The notes beneath the pieces were generated by a model. That model was not told the origin of the DNA. It did not search any database and was given only the letters and a program-made list of their open reading frames with translations. This document shows, piece after piece, positions 1-9,516 of a DNA stretch of 64,000 nt. Source of the stretch: Pseudomonas anatoliensis (lineage in GTDB: Bacteria; Pseudomonadota; Gammaproteobacteria; Pseudomonadales; Pseudomonadaceae). How positions within the stretch are numbered: the first letter of the stretch is position 1; each line of letters begins with the position of its first letter. Location: the NCBI RefSeq assembly GCF_017976235.1, contig NZ_JACVHC010000002.1, positions 62,001-126,000 of the forward strand, written 5' to 3'. The translations under genes were made by a program, and so were the position numbers.

Positions 1-1056
1 TTCAACCAGGCGCACCAGGCCAGCGGCGACCAGCCGCGTGCGCTGGCCAACGGCGTGTTGATGTACGCCCGCCACATCGATCAGCTCGACCAGTTGGGCG
101 ATCTGGTGGCGAAGATCATCAACAAGCACGTCGCCTTGCAGATCCTGCCGGAGCACTACCCGATTGTCGGTGCGTGCCTGTTGCGCGCCATCTCAGAAGT
201 GCTTGGCGAAGAGATCGCCACGCCAGAAGTGATGAGTGCCTGGGGCGCGGCGTACGGGCAACTGGCCGACATCCTGATCGGCGCCGAAACCGCCATCTAC
301 GATCAGAAAGAGCAAGCCGTTGGTGGCTGGCGCGGGGCGCGCGAATTCATCGTTGCGGCCAAGGTCGAGGAGAGCGCGGAAATCACGTCCTTCTACTTTG
401 AACCTGCGGACAAAGGCCCGATTCTGGCGGCCGAACCGGGTCAGTACATCGGCATGAAACTGGTGCTGGATGGCGAAGAGATCCGCCGCAACTATTCGCT
501 GTCGGCGCTGGCGAATAAAGGTCAGTACCGTATCAGCGTCAAACGCGAACCGGGTGGTCGTGCATCCAATCACTTGCACGATCAGTTGCATGTCGGCGCG
601 AGCATTCAACTGTTTCCGCCATCGGGTGAGTTCACCTTGGCTGCCAGCGACAAACCACTGGTGCTGATCAGCGGCGGCGTCGGCATTACTCCGACGTTGG
701 CGATGCTCGAAGCAGCGCTGGAAACCAAGCGCCCGGTGCACTTTATCCACTGCGCGCGCAATGGCAGTGTGCATGCGTTCCGCGACTGGATCGACGGCCT
801 GGCTGCGCGTCATCCGCAACTCAAGCGTTTCTACTGCTACGCCGAAGACGACGGCGTGAGCCCGGCAGCGGACAAGGTCGGGATGCTGAGCCAGGAGTTG
901 CTCGCTCAATGGCTGCCGGAGCAGCGTGATGTCGACGCCTACTTCCTTGGGCCAAAAGGTTTCATGAGCGCGATCAAGCGGCATCTGAAAGCGCTGGGTG
1001 TGCCGGAGAAACAGAGCCGGTATGAGTTCTTCGGGCCGGCTGCTGCTTTGGAGTAA
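1..1056 (+). CDS. hmp: Flavohaemoprotein (nitric oxide dioxygenase), 5' end outside window
   Basis: Hmp oxidises nitric oxide to nitrate with O2 and NAD(P)H and protects the cytoplasm from nitrosative stress. The reading frame is open from base 1 (FNQAHQASGDQPRALANGV), matching the globin domain just after the usual N-terminus, so about 40-50 residues lie upstream of the window. The globin part is followed by an FNR-type FAD domain with the RRNYSLS flavin motif and an NAD(P)-binding motif GGVGITPTLAM; the C-terminus is complete with the family-typical FFGPA ending. It is followed by a REP-like repeat and then dsbB. The NorR-type regulator and promoter that would control it are not in view. 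Identification is secure; only the start is missing. Confidence 0.95.
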   Translation, partial: FNQAHQASGDQPRALANGVLMYARHIDQLDQLGDLVAKIINKHVALQILPEHYPIVGACLLRAISEVLGEEIATPEVMSAWGAAYGQLADILIGAETAIYDQKEQAVGGWRGAREFIVAAKVEESAEITSFYFEPADKGPILAAEPGQYIGMKLVLDGEEIRRNYSLSALANKGQYRISVKREPGGRASNHLHDQLHVGASIQLFPPSGEFTLAASDKPLVLISGGVGITPTLAMLEAALETKRPVHFIHCARNGSVHAFRDWIDGLAARHPQLKRFYCYAEDDGVSPAADKVGMLSQELLAQWLPEQRDVDAYFLGPKGFMSAIKRHLKALGVPEKQSRYEFFGPAAALE

Positions 1057-1078
1057 CTGCTAAGACCGAGTCGTCTGG

Positions 1079-1169
1079 ATCGAGAGCAGGCTCACTCCTA
1101 CAGGTTTTGTATTGCTCACAGAATTTGTGGGCGATGCATATCCATTGTAGGAGTGAGCCTGCTCGCGAT
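1079..1169. repeat. REPIN-like inverted repeat, 'GTAGGAGTGAGCCTGCTCGCGAT' type
   Basis: Two inverted arms (1085-1102 and 1146-1163 are exactly complementary) end in atcg/cgat and enclose a loop of about 43 bases. It sits in the hmp-dsbB gap. The form matches paired REP sequences (REPINs) of fluorescent pseudomonads. The arm sequence differs from the two other REP families in this window. Confidence 0.8.
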
Positions 1170-1310
1170 AGCCGTTACACGGTTCTGATTTGCAAAAATC
1201 CCTTTGAATTAATGGTTCCTTAACCGCTTTATCGTTTATTTCCCCGGTGTAGACTTGCGACAACTTTCAGTCGCCAGACGGCTGAACCATGGACATATAA
1301 GGGAAACGCG

Positions 1311-1820
1311 ATGAGCGAGGAAACAATTCGATTGGGTCGTGAGCGGCGCTTTCTGGTTTTGCTGGGCATCATCTGCCTGGCGTTGATCGGCGGCGCGCTG
1401 TACATGCAGATCGTGCTCGGCGAGGCGCCGTGCCCACTGTGCATCCTGCAGCGTTATGCGTTGCTGCTGATCGCGCTGTTCGCCTTTATCGGTGCGGCCA
1501 CGCGCACTCGGCGCAGCATCACCGTATTCGAAGTACTGGTGGTGATCTGTGCGATTGCCGGGGCGGCAGTCGCCGGGCACCACGTGTACACCCAGTTCTA
1601 TCCGGCGATTAGCTGTGGCATCGATGTATTGCAGCCGATTGTTGATGATCTGCCGCTGGCGAAGATCTTCCCGCTAGGGTTCCAGGTCGACGGTTTCTGC
1701 TCGACGCCGTACCCGCCAGTCCTCGGTCTGTCGCTGGCGCAATGGGCGCTGGTAGCGTTCGTGCTGGTGGTGATCCTGGTGCCGTTGCTGACCTTGCGTA
1801 ATCGAAAAGCCCTGCGCTGA
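1311..1820 (+). CDS. dsbB: Disulfide bond formation protein B
   Basis: Inner-membrane quinone reductase that re-oxidises periplasmic DsbA. The 169-residue length is normal. Four hydrophobic segments are visible (about 14-34, 47-63, 70-90 and 141-163). The first periplasmic loop carries the CPLC redox pair (C41, C44), and the second loop carries C102 and C130, the pair that exchanges with DsbA. The ATG is preceded by an AAGGGAA ribosome site. A strong intrinsic terminator follows, so it looks monocistronic. Pseudomonads often have two DsbB paralogues, and this copy near the cyo operon could be either. Confidence in family is high. Confidence 0.95.
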   Translation: MSEETIRLGRERRFLVLLGIICLALIGGALYMQIVLGEAPCPLCILQRYALLLIALFAFIGAATRTRRSITVFEVLVVICAIAGAAVAGHHVYTQFYPAISCGIDVLQPIVDDLPLAKIFPLGFQVDGFCSTPYPPVLGLSLAQWALVAFVLVVILVPLLTLRNRKALR

Positions 1821-1850
1821 GTCAACTTTTCGGATCGCTTGCCGATACAG

Positions 1851-1890
1851 AAAACGCTCCGATTTGCGGTTCAGCAGATCGGGGCGTTTT
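1851..1890 (+). terminator. Intrinsic terminator after dsbB
   Basis: Inverted repeat aaaacgctccgat / atcggggcgtttt with a 14-base loop and T-run, 31 bases after the dsbB stop. Confidence 0.85.
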
Positions 1891-2645
1891 GCATTTCAGA
1901 GTGTTTGTGAAAACACCGTGACGAACGGCAAGGAAGGGTGTGGCAGGTGTGCGACATGTTGTCACACAGGCGGTGGCGCAAGCCGATCCACCTACCCGGA
2001 TTGGCGCACTGTTACAAAAAAGGATTGGTCAGTTTCGGTGTTTTTGGGCTTTTGAACGCGTGTGCCAGATCAGGCAGTTTTAACAAGCGCGGGCAAATGG
2101 CCAGAAGCCTTGGGGTATCGGGCTTTGCGCCGATCCGGTCCTCTGAAAAAGCCTTCAGAGCTGTCTGAACTGAGGCGGGTACACCTACAAATCTTGGCGT
2201 TTTTGTTGAGAATTTATTTCGATAACATGCGGCACTTTTGCAAAAATGGCGATGGATTGTTGCTTGAACGGATAAAAATTATTTCGGGATAAGACATGGT
2301 GTATAGGGCGCTACCTATCTACAATCGCCCGCACTGAATTCCCGGCGCTGTTCAGCCTTCATTAAGGAGGCGGGCAGGAAGTCGGGTGTCGAGCAGGCTG
2401 TAAGGCTTTCAAGACACCCAGGTGTCGGTGCCTTCCAACTTTCCGCACCAAATGGAATTGGTCTGTAACAAGGCCTTTGACCACGAATTCGAATAAGAAC
2501 TTACCGCTGTCCCAGGTTTTGTCGAGCGTCTGACGCGCGACGGGCGGCCCTTATTCAATCCAAAGAAAATGCCAACCCTTGGCAGGGTGAAGTGTTGGCG
2601 ATCAAAACCCAACTGCATTGCGCAAGCTGCTTTAGAGGTCGTGAG
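1891..2645 (+). other. Long non-coding leader/promoter region upstream of cyoA
   Basis: About 755 bases without a convincing gene on either strand. The stretch 2200-2290 is AT-rich and is the likely promoter zone of the cyo operon. An imperfect hairpin with perfect 7-base ends (gggtgtc 2384-2390 / gacaccc 2413-2419) lies in the presumed 5' untranslated region. I found no clear palindromic FNR/ANR box by eye. The length suggests a long leader or an unannotated small RNA. Confidence 0.5.
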
Positions 2646-3587
2646 ATGAGTAAAAACAGGTACCCCAGATTACTAGGCCTAGTGCCGCTGCTCGGCACGT
2701 TGTTGCTGGGAGGCTGCAACATGACCCTGCTCAATCCAACGGGCCAGGTCGGCCTGGAACAGCGCAACCTGATCATCACCGCGACCCTGCTGATGCTGTT
2801 GGTCGTCGTGCCGGTTATCGTCATGACCTTCCTGTTTGCCTGGAAGTATCGCGCCTCCAACAAAGACGCCATCTACACGCCGAAATGGTCGCACTCGACC
2901 AAGATCGAAGTGGCCGTCTGGACCATTCCGGTTCTGATCATCATCGCGCTGGGTTACATCACCTACATTTCGACCCACGAACTGGACCCGTATCGTCCAA
3001 TCGAATCCGACGTCAAGCCGATCACCATCGAAGTGGTTGCGCTGGACTGGAAGTGGCTGTTCATCTACCCGGAACAAGGCATTGCCACGGTCAACAAGAT
3101 CGTGTTCCCGGCGCACACGCCAATCAACTTCAAGATCACCTCCGACGCCGTGATGAACTCGTTCTTCATCCCGGGCCTGGGCGGCCAGATCTACGCGATG
3201 GCGGGCATGCAGACCAAGCTGCACCTGATCGCTGACCGCAACGCTGAAATGGACGGTATCTCCGCCAACTACAGCGGCGCGGGTTTCACCGGCATGAAGT
3301 TCAAAGCCATCTCGACGACTCAGGAAGATTTCGACGCCTGGGTAAGCGAAGTCAAGAAGTCACCTAAACAGCTTGATCAAGCTGAATACGCAGCCCTTGC
3401 CAAACCGAGCCAGAACAACCCAGTCGAGCTCTACTCGTCGGTCACGCCGAACCAGTTCCAGATCATCGTCGACAAGTACGAAGGTATGAAGCCGGGCAAG
3501 CCGCTGAAGCACGAGAAGAAAGAGAAAGAAGTGGCGGCCACGGATATTGACGCGGGTTCGCATTCAGCTGCCGGGGCAGAGGAGTAA
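2646..3587 (+). CDS. cyoA: Cytochrome bo3 ubiquinol oxidase subunit II
   Basis: Subunit II of the proton-pumping quinol oxidase in the inner membrane. From the chosen ATG ([11 protein letters not shown]), preceded by GAGG, the product is 313 residues with a lipoprotein signal ending in LLGGC (C24), two transmembrane helices (about 45-65 and 88-108) and a periplasmic cupredoxin-like domain without the CuA ligands, as expected for a quinol oxidase. An in-frame ATG 54 bases upstream would put 18 residues before the signal peptide and is less likely. First gene of cyoABCDE; three bases separate it from cyoB. Confidence 0.95.
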   Translation: MSKNRYPRLLGLVPLLGTLLLGGCNMTLLNPTGQVGLEQRNLIITATLLMLLVVVPVIVMTFLFAWKYRASNKDAIYTPKWSHSTKIEVAVWTIPVLIIIALGYITYISTHELDPYRPIESDVKPITIEVVALDWKWLFIYPEQGIATVNKIVFPAHTPINFKITSDAVMNSFFIPGLGGQIYAMAGMQTKLHLIADRNAEMDGISANYSGAGFTGMKFKAISTTQEDFDAWVSEVKKSPKQLDQAEYAALAKPSQNNPVELYSSVTPNQFQIIVDKYEGMKPGKPLKHEKKEKEVAATDIDAGSHSAAGAEE

Positions 3588-3590
3588 ACG

Positions 3591-5621
3591 ATGTTTGGTA
3601 AATTAAGTTGGGAAGCGGTCCCGTTCCACGAACCGATCGTGATGATTACCATCGCCATGATCGCGCTCGGTGGCGTGGCGCTGTTCGCTGCAATCACCTA
3701 CTTCAAGAAGTGGACCTACTTGTGGACCGAGTGGTTGACCTCGGTTGACCACAAGAAAATCGGCGTGATGTACATCATCGTCGCCATGGTCATGCTGCTG
3801 CGCGGTTTTGCCGACGCCATCATGATGCGTACCCAGTTGGCCATGGCCACCGAGGGTTCGCCTGGCTACCTGCCACCTGAACACTATGACCAGATCTTCA
3901 CCGCTCACGGTGTGATCATGATCATCTTCATGGCGATGCCATTCTTCACCGGCCTGATGAACCTTGCAGTGCCGCTGCAGATCGGCGCGCGTGACGTTGC
4001 CTTCCCGTTCCTGAACTCCCTGAGCTTCTGGCTGCTGGTATCGGGCGTTGTGCTGATCAACCTGTCGCTGGGCGTTGGCGAATTCGCCAAGACCGGTTGG
4101 GTTGCTTATCCGCCGCTGTCGGGCCTGCAATACAGTCCGGGCGTGGGGATGGATTACTACATCTGGGCGCTACAGTTATCCGGGTTAGGTACAACGCTGA
4201 CGGGGGTTAACTTCCTCGCCACCGTGCTGAAAATGCGTACCCCTGGCATGAAACTGATGGACATGCCGATCTTCACCTGGACCTGCACCTGGGCAAACGT
4301 TCTGATCGTGGCTTCGTTCCCGATCCTGACCGCTACCCTGGCACTGCTGACCCTTGACCGTTACATGGATTTCCACATTTTCACCAATGAACTTGGTGGC
4401 AATCCAATGATGTACGTCAACCTGTTCTGGGCGTGGGGCCACCCTGAGGTATACATCCTGATCCTGCCGGCATTCGGCATTTTCTCGGAAGTCATCTCGG
4501 CCTTCACCGGCAAGAAACTGTTCGGCCACCACTCGATGATCTACGCCTCGGGCGCGATCTCGGTACTGGGCTTCATGGTTTGGCTGCACCACTTCTTCAC
4601 CATGGGTTCGGGTGCCAGCGTCAACGCCTTCTTCGGTCTGGCGACGATGCTGATTTCCATCCCGACGGGTGTGAAGCTATTCAACTGGCTGTTCACCATC
4701 TACCAGGGCCGTCTGCGCTTCACCAGCCAGGTTCTGTGGACTCTGGGCTTCATGGTGACCTTCGCCATCGGCGGCATGACCGGCGTACTGCTGGCCATCC
4801 CGGGTGCTGACTTCGTTCTGCACAACAGCCTGTTCGTGATCGCTCACTTCCACAACGTGATCATCGGCGGTGCGGTATTCGGTTACATCGCAGGTTTCGC
4901 GTTCTACTTCCCGAAAGCGTTCGGCTTCAAGCTGCACGAAGGCTGGGGTAAAGCAGCGTTCTGGTTCTGGATCTCGGGCTTCTTCGTCGCGTTCATGCCG
5001 CTCTATGCACTGGGCTTCATGGGCATGACCCGTCGTCTGAACGCCACCACCAACCCTGAGTGGGTACCGTACCTGTACGTTGCCATGTTCGGTGCGGTGA
5101 TGATCGCTGTCGGTATCGCCTGCCAACTGATTCAGCTGTACGTCAGTGTGCGTGACCGCAACAAGCCAGAGAACATGTGCGAACACGGTGATCCGTGGAA
5201 TGCACACACCCTGGAATGGTCGACCTCGTCGCCACCGCCGTTCTACAACTTCGCTGTGCTGCCTAAGGCTGACTGCATCGACCCGTTCACCGAAGCCAAG
5301 GAAGACGGTACCGCGTACCAGCGTCCGGCCAAGTACGAGCCGATCCACATGCCGAACAACACCGCCACTGGCGTTGTGATGGGCGCGCTGTTGACCGTCT
5401 TCGGTTTTGCCATGATCTGGCACATCTGGTGGCTGGCAATCGCGAGCCTGGTAGGCACTGTCGTCTACTTCGTGATCCACGCTGCACGTGACGACCAGGG
5501 CTATATGGTTCCGGTTGAAACGATCGAGCGCATCGAAGCCGAGCAGCACAAGCGTCTGGTCGCGGCAGGGAAAATCCCGGCCGGTGCCACCCGTGTTGAA
5601 ACCTCGTTGGAACAGGCTTAA
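3591..5621 (+). CDS. cyoB: Cytochrome bo3 ubiquinol oxidase subunit I
   Basis: Catalytic subunit holding low-spin haem b and the haem o3-CuB centre, where O2 is reduced and protons are pumped. The 676 residues match the long CyoB type with extra terminal helices. Visible family motifs include the CuB His-Tyr region [15 protein letters not shown], the His pair in WLHHFFTMG, and [10 protein letters not shown] carrying the haem ligands. It overlaps nothing and is followed after three bases by cyoC, consistent with one polycistronic message. Confidence 0.98.
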   Translation: MFGKLSWEAVPFHEPIVMITIAMIALGGVALFAAITYFKKWTYLWTEWLTSVDHKKIGVMYIIVAMVMLLRGFADAIMMRTQLAMATEGSPGYLPPEHYDQIFTAHGVIMIIFMAMPFFTGLMNLAVPLQIGARDVAFPFLNSLSFWLLVSGVVLINLSLGVGEFAKTGWVAYPPLSGLQYSPGVGMDYYIWALQLSGLGTTLTGVNFLATVLKMRTPGMKLMDMPIFTWTCTWANVLIVASFPILTATLALLTLDRYMDFHIFTNELGGNPMMYVNLFWAWGHPEVYILILPAFGIFSEVISAFTGKKLFGHHSMIYASGAISVLGFMVWLHHFFTMGSGASVNAFFGLATMLISIPTGVKLFNWLFTIYQGRLRFTSQVLWTLGFMVTFAIGGMTGVLLAIPGADFVLHNSLFVIAHFHNVIIGGAVFGYIAGFAFYFPKAFGFKLHEGWGKAAFWFWISGFFVAFMPLYALGFMGMTRRLNATTNPEWVPYLYVAMFGAVMIAVGIACQLIQLYVSVRDRNKPENMCEHGDPWNAHTLEWSTSSPPPFYNFAVLPKADCIDPFTEAKEDGTAYQRPAKYEPIHMPNNTATGVVMGALLTVFGFAMIWHIWWLAIASLVGTVVYFVIHAARDDQGYMVPVETIERIEAEQHKRLVAAGKIPAGATRVETSLEQA

Positions 5622-5624
5622 ACC

Positions 5625-6248
5625 ATGTCGAATTTAGTGACCAATGCTGGACACGCCCATGGTGAACATGGGCACGATGACCATCACCACGATTCGGGCG
5701 AGATGACCGTATACGGTTTCTGGCTCTACCTGATGACCGACTGCATTTTGTTTGCGTCGATCTTCGCGGTATACGCGGTACTGGTAAACAACGTTGCCGG
5801 TGGCCCGTCGGGCCACGACATCTTCGAACTGCCATACGTGCTGGGCGAAACCGCTCTGCTGTTGTTCAGCTCGATCACCTACGGCTTCGCCATGCTGGCG
5901 TTGTACAAAGGCAAGAAGCAGCAGGTTCTGGGCTGGTTGTTCATGACCTTCCTGCTCGGCGCTGGCTTCATCGCCATGGAGATCAACGAGTTCCACCTGC
6001 TGATCTCCGAGGGCTTCGGTCCTAGCCGTTCGGGCTTCCTGTCCGCGTTCTTCACCCTGGTCGGTACCCACGGTCTGCACGTATCCGCAGGTCTGATCTG
6101 GATGGGCATCATGATGTACCAGGTCAACAAGCACGGCCTGACGGCGACCAACAAGACCCGTCTGAGCTGCCTGAGCCTGTTCTGGCACTTCCTGGACGTG
6201 GTGTGGATCTGCGTATTCACCGTTGTTTACCTGATGGGGACTCTGTAA
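5625..6248 (+). CDS. cyoC: Cytochrome bo3 ubiquinol oxidase subunit III
   Basis: Inner-membrane subunit III, needed for assembly and stability of the oxidase. It has 207 residues, a His-rich N-terminal tail ([17 protein letters not shown]) and five hydrophobic helices, including the typical [16 protein letters not shown] loop and [14 protein letters not shown] helix. The stop TAA shares its last base with the ATG of cyoD, giving tight translational coupling. Confidence 0.97.
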   Translation: MSNLVTNAGHAHGEHGHDDHHHDSGEMTVYGFWLYLMTDCILFASIFAVYAVLVNNVAGGPSGHDIFELPYVLGETALLLFSSITYGFAMLALYKGKKQQVLGWLFMTFLLGAGFIAMEINEFHLLISEGFGPSRSGFLSAFFTLVGTHGLHVSAGLIWMGIMMYQVNKHGLTATNKTRLSCLSLFWHFLDVVWICVFTVVYLMGTL

Positions 6249-6583
6249 TGGCTAACGCACACTCCCATGACAGCCATGATGCTGGCCACGGCAGCGCCAA
6301 GTCGTACGCCATTGGCTTCATTCTGTCGGTGATCCTGACCGTCATCCCGTTCGGCCTGGTGATGTACCCGACCTTGCCGAAGATGACGACTCTGGCAATC
6401 GTCCTGCTGTTCGCAGTGATCCAGGTGATTGTTCACCTGTATTACTTCCTGCACCTGGACCGTTCCATTGCTCAGCGTAACAACGTGATTGCGTTCGTCT
6501 TCACGGCCATCGTGATCGTGCTGCTGGTTGGCCTGTCGCTGTGGATCATGTTCAGCATCCACACGTACATGATGGCGAAGTGA
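6248..6583 (+). CDS. cyoD: Cytochrome bo3 ubiquinol oxidase subunit IV
   Basis: Small 111-residue subunit with three transmembrane helices, aiding CuB-site assembly. The start was set at the ATG overlapping the cyoC stop (TAATG), because the product [18 protein letters not shown] matches the family's His-rich start; a longer frame opening at 6203 lies inside cyoC. The motif HLYYFLHLD between helices two and three is characteristic. Confidence 0.96.
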   Translation: MANAHSHDSHDAGHGSAKSYAIGFILSVILTVIPFGLVMYPTLPKMTTLAIVLLFAVIQVIVHLYYFLHLDRSIAQRNNVIAFVFTAIVIVLLVGLSLWIMFSIHTYMMAK

Positions 6584-6593
6584 GGTAGACCCG

Positions 6594-7481
6594 ATGTCGC
6601 TCAAGCACTTTATCCAAATCACCAAACCGGGGATCATTTTCGGTAACGTGCTTTCTGTGGCAGGCGGGTTCTTCCTGGCCTCGAAAGGGCATGTCGATCT
6701 GGCGGTGTTTCTGGCAGCCATGATCGGCACCTCCCTGGTTGTAGCCTCCGGTTGCGTGTTCAACAACTGCATCGACCGCGACATCGACCTTAAGATGGAA
6801 CGCACCAAGAACCGGGTGCTGGTCCAGGGCTTGATCTCCCTGAAACTGGCCCTGATCTACGCGACCATCCTTGGTGTTCTCGGCGTTGCATTGTTGTACA
6901 AGGTGGCCAATCCGTTGGCCGCCCTGTTCGCGGTAATCGGCTTCGTGATCTACGTCGGCTTCTACAGCCTGTACCTCAAGCGCAAGTCGGTACACGGCAC
7001 GCTGGTGGGTAGTCTGTCGGGCGCCATGCCGCCAGTGATCGGTTACGTCGCTGTAACCAATAGCTTCGACATGGCCGCGCTGGTCCTGCTGGTGATGTTC
7101 AGCCTGTGGCAGATGCCGCATTCCTACGCCATCGCGATCTTCCGCTTCAACGATTACCTGGCCGCATCGATTCCGGTGCTGCCAGTGAAGCGCGGGATTC
7201 AAGTGGCCAAGAAGCACATCCTGCTCTACATCCTGGCGTTCCTCGTGGCGACCTTGATGCTGACCTTCAGCGGCTACGCCGGCATGAGCTACCTCGCCGT
7301 CGCCGCCGCGATGGGCATGTACTGGTTGTACATGGCCTGGACCGGTTACAAGGCAGTGGATGACACCGTCTGGGCACGCAAGCTGTTCGTGTTCTCGATC
7401 TTCACCATCACTGCGTTGAGCGTCATGATGTCCCTGGACTTCAAGGTGCCGAGCGAGTTGTTGCTGACGTACGCGCCGTAA
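6594..7481 (+). CDS. cyoE: Protohaem IX farnesyltransferase (haem O synthase)
   Basis: UbiA-family integral membrane prenyltransferase that adds a farnesyl group to haem B to make haem O for the cyo oxidase. 295 residues with eight or nine hydrophobic segments. The Asp-rich prenyl-diphosphate motif [17 protein letters not shown] (about residues 60-76) and [15 protein letters not shown] are diagnostic. It is the last gene of the operon, ten bases after cyoD and just before an intrinsic terminator. Confidence 0.97.
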   Translation: MSLKHFIQITKPGIIFGNVLSVAGGFFLASKGHVDLAVFLAAMIGTSLVVASGCVFNNCIDRDIDLKMERTKNRVLVQGLISLKLALIYATILGVLGVALLYKVANPLAALFAVIGFVIYVGFYSLYLKRKSVHGTLVGSLSGAMPPVIGYVAVTNSFDMAALVLLVMFSLWQMPHSYAIAIFRFNDYLAASIPVLPVKRGIQVAKKHILLYILAFLVATLMLTFSGYAGMSYLAVAAAMGMYWLYMAWTGYKAVDDTVWARKLFVFSIFTITALSVMMSLDFKVPSELLLTYAP

Positions 7482-7495
7482 GGTTTCAGGTTGTA

Positions 7496-7533
7496 CAAAA
7501 ACCCCGCCATCGAGAGATGTGCGGGGTTTTTTG
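7496..7533 (+). terminator. Intrinsic terminator of the cyo operon
   Basis: Stem aaaaccccgc / gcggggtttt with a long T-run, 15 bases after the cyoE stop. Confidence 0.9.
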
Positions 7534-7599
7534 TTGGCTGACTTTCGGTGATTGAGGCGCCATCAATCGCGAGCAGGTACCACCTCCACGCGATACCTT

Positions 7600-7690
7600 T
7601 GTAGGAGCTGCGGCACGCTGCGATCTTTTGATTCTGATCTTTAAAACTACAATCAAAATCAAAAGATCGCAGCGTGCCGCAGCTCCTACA
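7600..7690. repeat. REPIN-like inverted repeat, 'GTAGGAGCTGC..GATCTTTTGAT' type
   Basis: The left arm reads tgtaggagctgcggcac and then gctgcgatcttttgat; the right arm is its reverse complement, ending in ctcctaca at 7690. The arm variant 'cggcacgctgcg' differs from the commoner 'cgaaggctgcg' of the other copies in the window. It lies between the cyo terminator and the RidA-family gene. Confidence 0.9.
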
Positions 7691-7812
7691 GGGTTTAGTT
7701 GCGGTATCGGAGTAAAAACCCTAGATTCGGATCCAACCAGGACAGTGATAGCGCCATGCCATTTCCCGGATGCTCAACTGTTTTTCATGCACCGATAACG
7801 AGGCTGGGCGAA

Positions 7813-8304
7813 ATGACTGAAAGGATGACCTGCGACGAACGCTTCATTGCCCTGGCACAAGAGCTGAACTACGACATCTACGGTGAGAACACAGCCGGTG
7901 GCAATTACGCGCCGCTGATCCGTCATCACGATGAGCTGTACATCAGCGGCATGGTGCCACGCACTCACGGCAAGATTCAGTATCCCGGTCGGGTGGGCCT
8001 GGAGTTGACGCTCAAGGATGCGCAAGCCGCCGCGAGCATCAGCGCGATGCGTTGTCTGGCGCTGATCGTCGATGCAGTCGGTTCGCTGGACAAGATCCGG
8101 GCGCTGTTGCGGGTCACGGTGTACGTAAAGTCCACGCCTGACTTTGTTGACCTGAGTGAAGTGGCCAACGGCGCGTCGGATGTGTTCAGCCATGTGCTCG
8201 GCGATGCTGGTCGGCACACGCGCACCACGGTGGGTGTCTATCAGTTGCCGAAGAATGCGGCGATTGAAGTCGACATGATTGTGGCGTTGCACTCGGGCGC
8301 ATAA
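7813..8304 (+). CDS. RidA/YjgF/YER057c-family protein
   Basis: Member of the Rid family of small trimeric proteins, whose best-known member deaminates reactive enamine/imine intermediates released by PLP enzymes. The chosen ATG (MTERMTCDERFIALAQELNYD) gives 163 residues; an earlier in-frame start at 7699 would add 38 residues unlike the family, and part of that stretch directly abuts the upstream repeat. Family features include LYISGMVPR, a central helix with AMRCLALIVDAVGSLDKI, the strand LLRVTVYVKSTPDF and the C-terminal LPKNAAIEVDMIVAL. It is a divergent subfamily, so the substrate is unknown. Monocistronic, with a terminator right after. Confidence 0.85.
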   Translation: MTERMTCDERFIALAQELNYDIYGENTAGGNYAPLIRHHDELYISGMVPRTHGKIQYPGRVGLELTLKDAQAAASISAMRCLALIVDAVGSLDKIRALLRVTVYVKSTPDFVDLSEVANGASDVFSHVLGDAGRHTRTTVGVYQLPKNAAIEVDMIVALHSGA

Positions 8305-8321
8305 TCCTCGCGCCGGAAAAC

Positions 8322-8357
8322 AAAAAGCCCCGCCTGATCACTCAGCGCGGGGCTTTT
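8322..8357. terminator. Bidirectional intrinsic terminator
   Basis: caaaaagccccgc / gcggggctttt lies between two convergent genes, the RidA-family gene (+) and the gene ending at 8375 (-), and can serve both strands. Confidence 0.85.
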
Positions 8358-8374
8358 CCGTCAGCGTGGCCAGA

Positions 8375-9079
8375 TTACTGCGCGGCGATGCTGTAACCAT
8401 CAAACGCGGTCTGCTGTTGCAGGGCGGTGATGATGTTCTTGCGATTCACGGCGTGTTCGGTGCCAGCATTGTCGACGAATGTTTCGCCATCGACTTCGGC
8501 TTCCTCACCTTCACCGACGAAGGTGAAACCAAGGAACTCCAGCGCTTCACGGTCAACATTCAGGCGCGATCGTGGCGTGCGCAATGGCAGGGTCACGCTG
8601 CTGCCATCCTTGCTGATGGTGAAGATTTCGACTTCTTTCTTCGCACGTGCCGCTTTGCTCTTGCCGCCACTCGGGTTGCTGATCGCCTGATGGGTCTGAT
8701 TCAGCACTTTGAGCGCCAGGCCGTAAACGATTTCCTGGAAAGCCGGATCGTCCTTGAAGCTGGAGAGGATGCGGCCGATCGAGAACTTGCTGCTCAGGTC
8801 TTCGAGGGCGGCGATGTCGGCAGCCTCGGCATCCTTGAGGCTCTTGAGTTCGCCCATCAGTTCGTAGGCCTTGTCGTCATCGAAGCGGTCGTGAGCTTCA
8901 CGGATCGCCGTGCGCAGTTCACGGATCTGGTCGCTCTCGCGGCTCGACTGGAACGCGTCCAGCACCATCTCGCTGATGATTTTGGCTTGTGGCAGGTGTT
9001 GTGAAAGATTGATGGAGTTTTCGTATTCCGCTTTGGACGATTCGGTGACTACGGATTCAGCGGTGTTGAAATCGGACAT
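8375..9079 (-). CDS. Uncharacterised protein
   Basis: I do not recognise this family. The chosen start (MSDFNTAESVVTESSKAEYE) gives 234 residues; an in-frame ATG at 9172 would add a basic, unlikely N-terminus. The first 130 residues look almost entirely helical and acidic, followed by a short basic linker (GGKSKAARAKKEVE, about 137-150) and a C-terminal part with alternating beta-like strands (VEIFTISKDGSSVTLPL, LGFTFVGEGEEAEVDG). There is no signal peptide or membrane segment, so it is probably cytoplasmic. The ribosome site is weak (gtgaaa). It converges on the RidA-family gene with a shared terminator. A nucleoid or phage-derived role is possible but unsupported. Confidence 0.7.
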   Translation of the reverse strand: MSDFNTAESVVTESSKAEYENSINLSQHLPQAKIISEMVLDAFQSSRESDQIRELRTAIREAHDRFDDDKAYELMGELKSLKDAEAADIAALEDLSSKFSIGRILSSFKDDPAFQEIVYGLALKVLNQTHQAISNPSGGKSKAARAKKEVEIFTISKDGSSVTLPLRTPRSRLNVDREALEFLGFTFVGEGEEAEVDGETFVDNAGTEHAVNRKNIITALQQQTAFDGYSIAAQ

Positions 9080-9516
9080 TGAAATTTCACTACTTTTTAA
9101 CTTGAGTGGAGATGAGCAAGCACGGGGCTTTTTCAGGTCGACTAATTTAGGGGAGCGGGGCGACGTTGTCACGGAGCAACGGGCTGGCGGTGCGGATTAT
9201 TTTTTGCGTGTTCCCGCCAATCGAAGGTGGCGTAGCCAATCGGGCCTGTTGTTTGCAAAGGCTCTGCACTAGCCAGTAACGCTAAAGCAATTGAAGGCTA
9301 TCAGCCCGCAAACTGAACCTGATAGTGCCGATTTGATCAGCAGCAAATCCGAAGCTGCGCCCGCTCCGGACACGCCTTAGCTAGATAAGTGAAGTAGCTA
9401 CTCATAGCAAACAGGAAATGCAGCAGCAAAACACACGCTTGGAAAGATGAAGCTTGGAGTTTCGGCGGCAGGACGCTAAGCAAAGCCCTCCATGCCAGGC
9501 CTACGGATTGGAGACC
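9080..9516. other. 437-bp gap without a recognisable gene
   Basis: No convincing coding frame on either strand. It must hold the promoter of the minus-strand gene starting at 9079 and the 3' end region of the HNH gene. It marks one edge of a compositionally different islet (about 9.5-11.3 kb) and may contain remnants of the insertion, but I see no direct repeat or transposase trace. Confidence 0.4.

Noticed and set aside
1900..2300. FNR/ANR box in the cyo promoter
   Set aside because: No TTGAT-N4-ATCAA match good enough to report.
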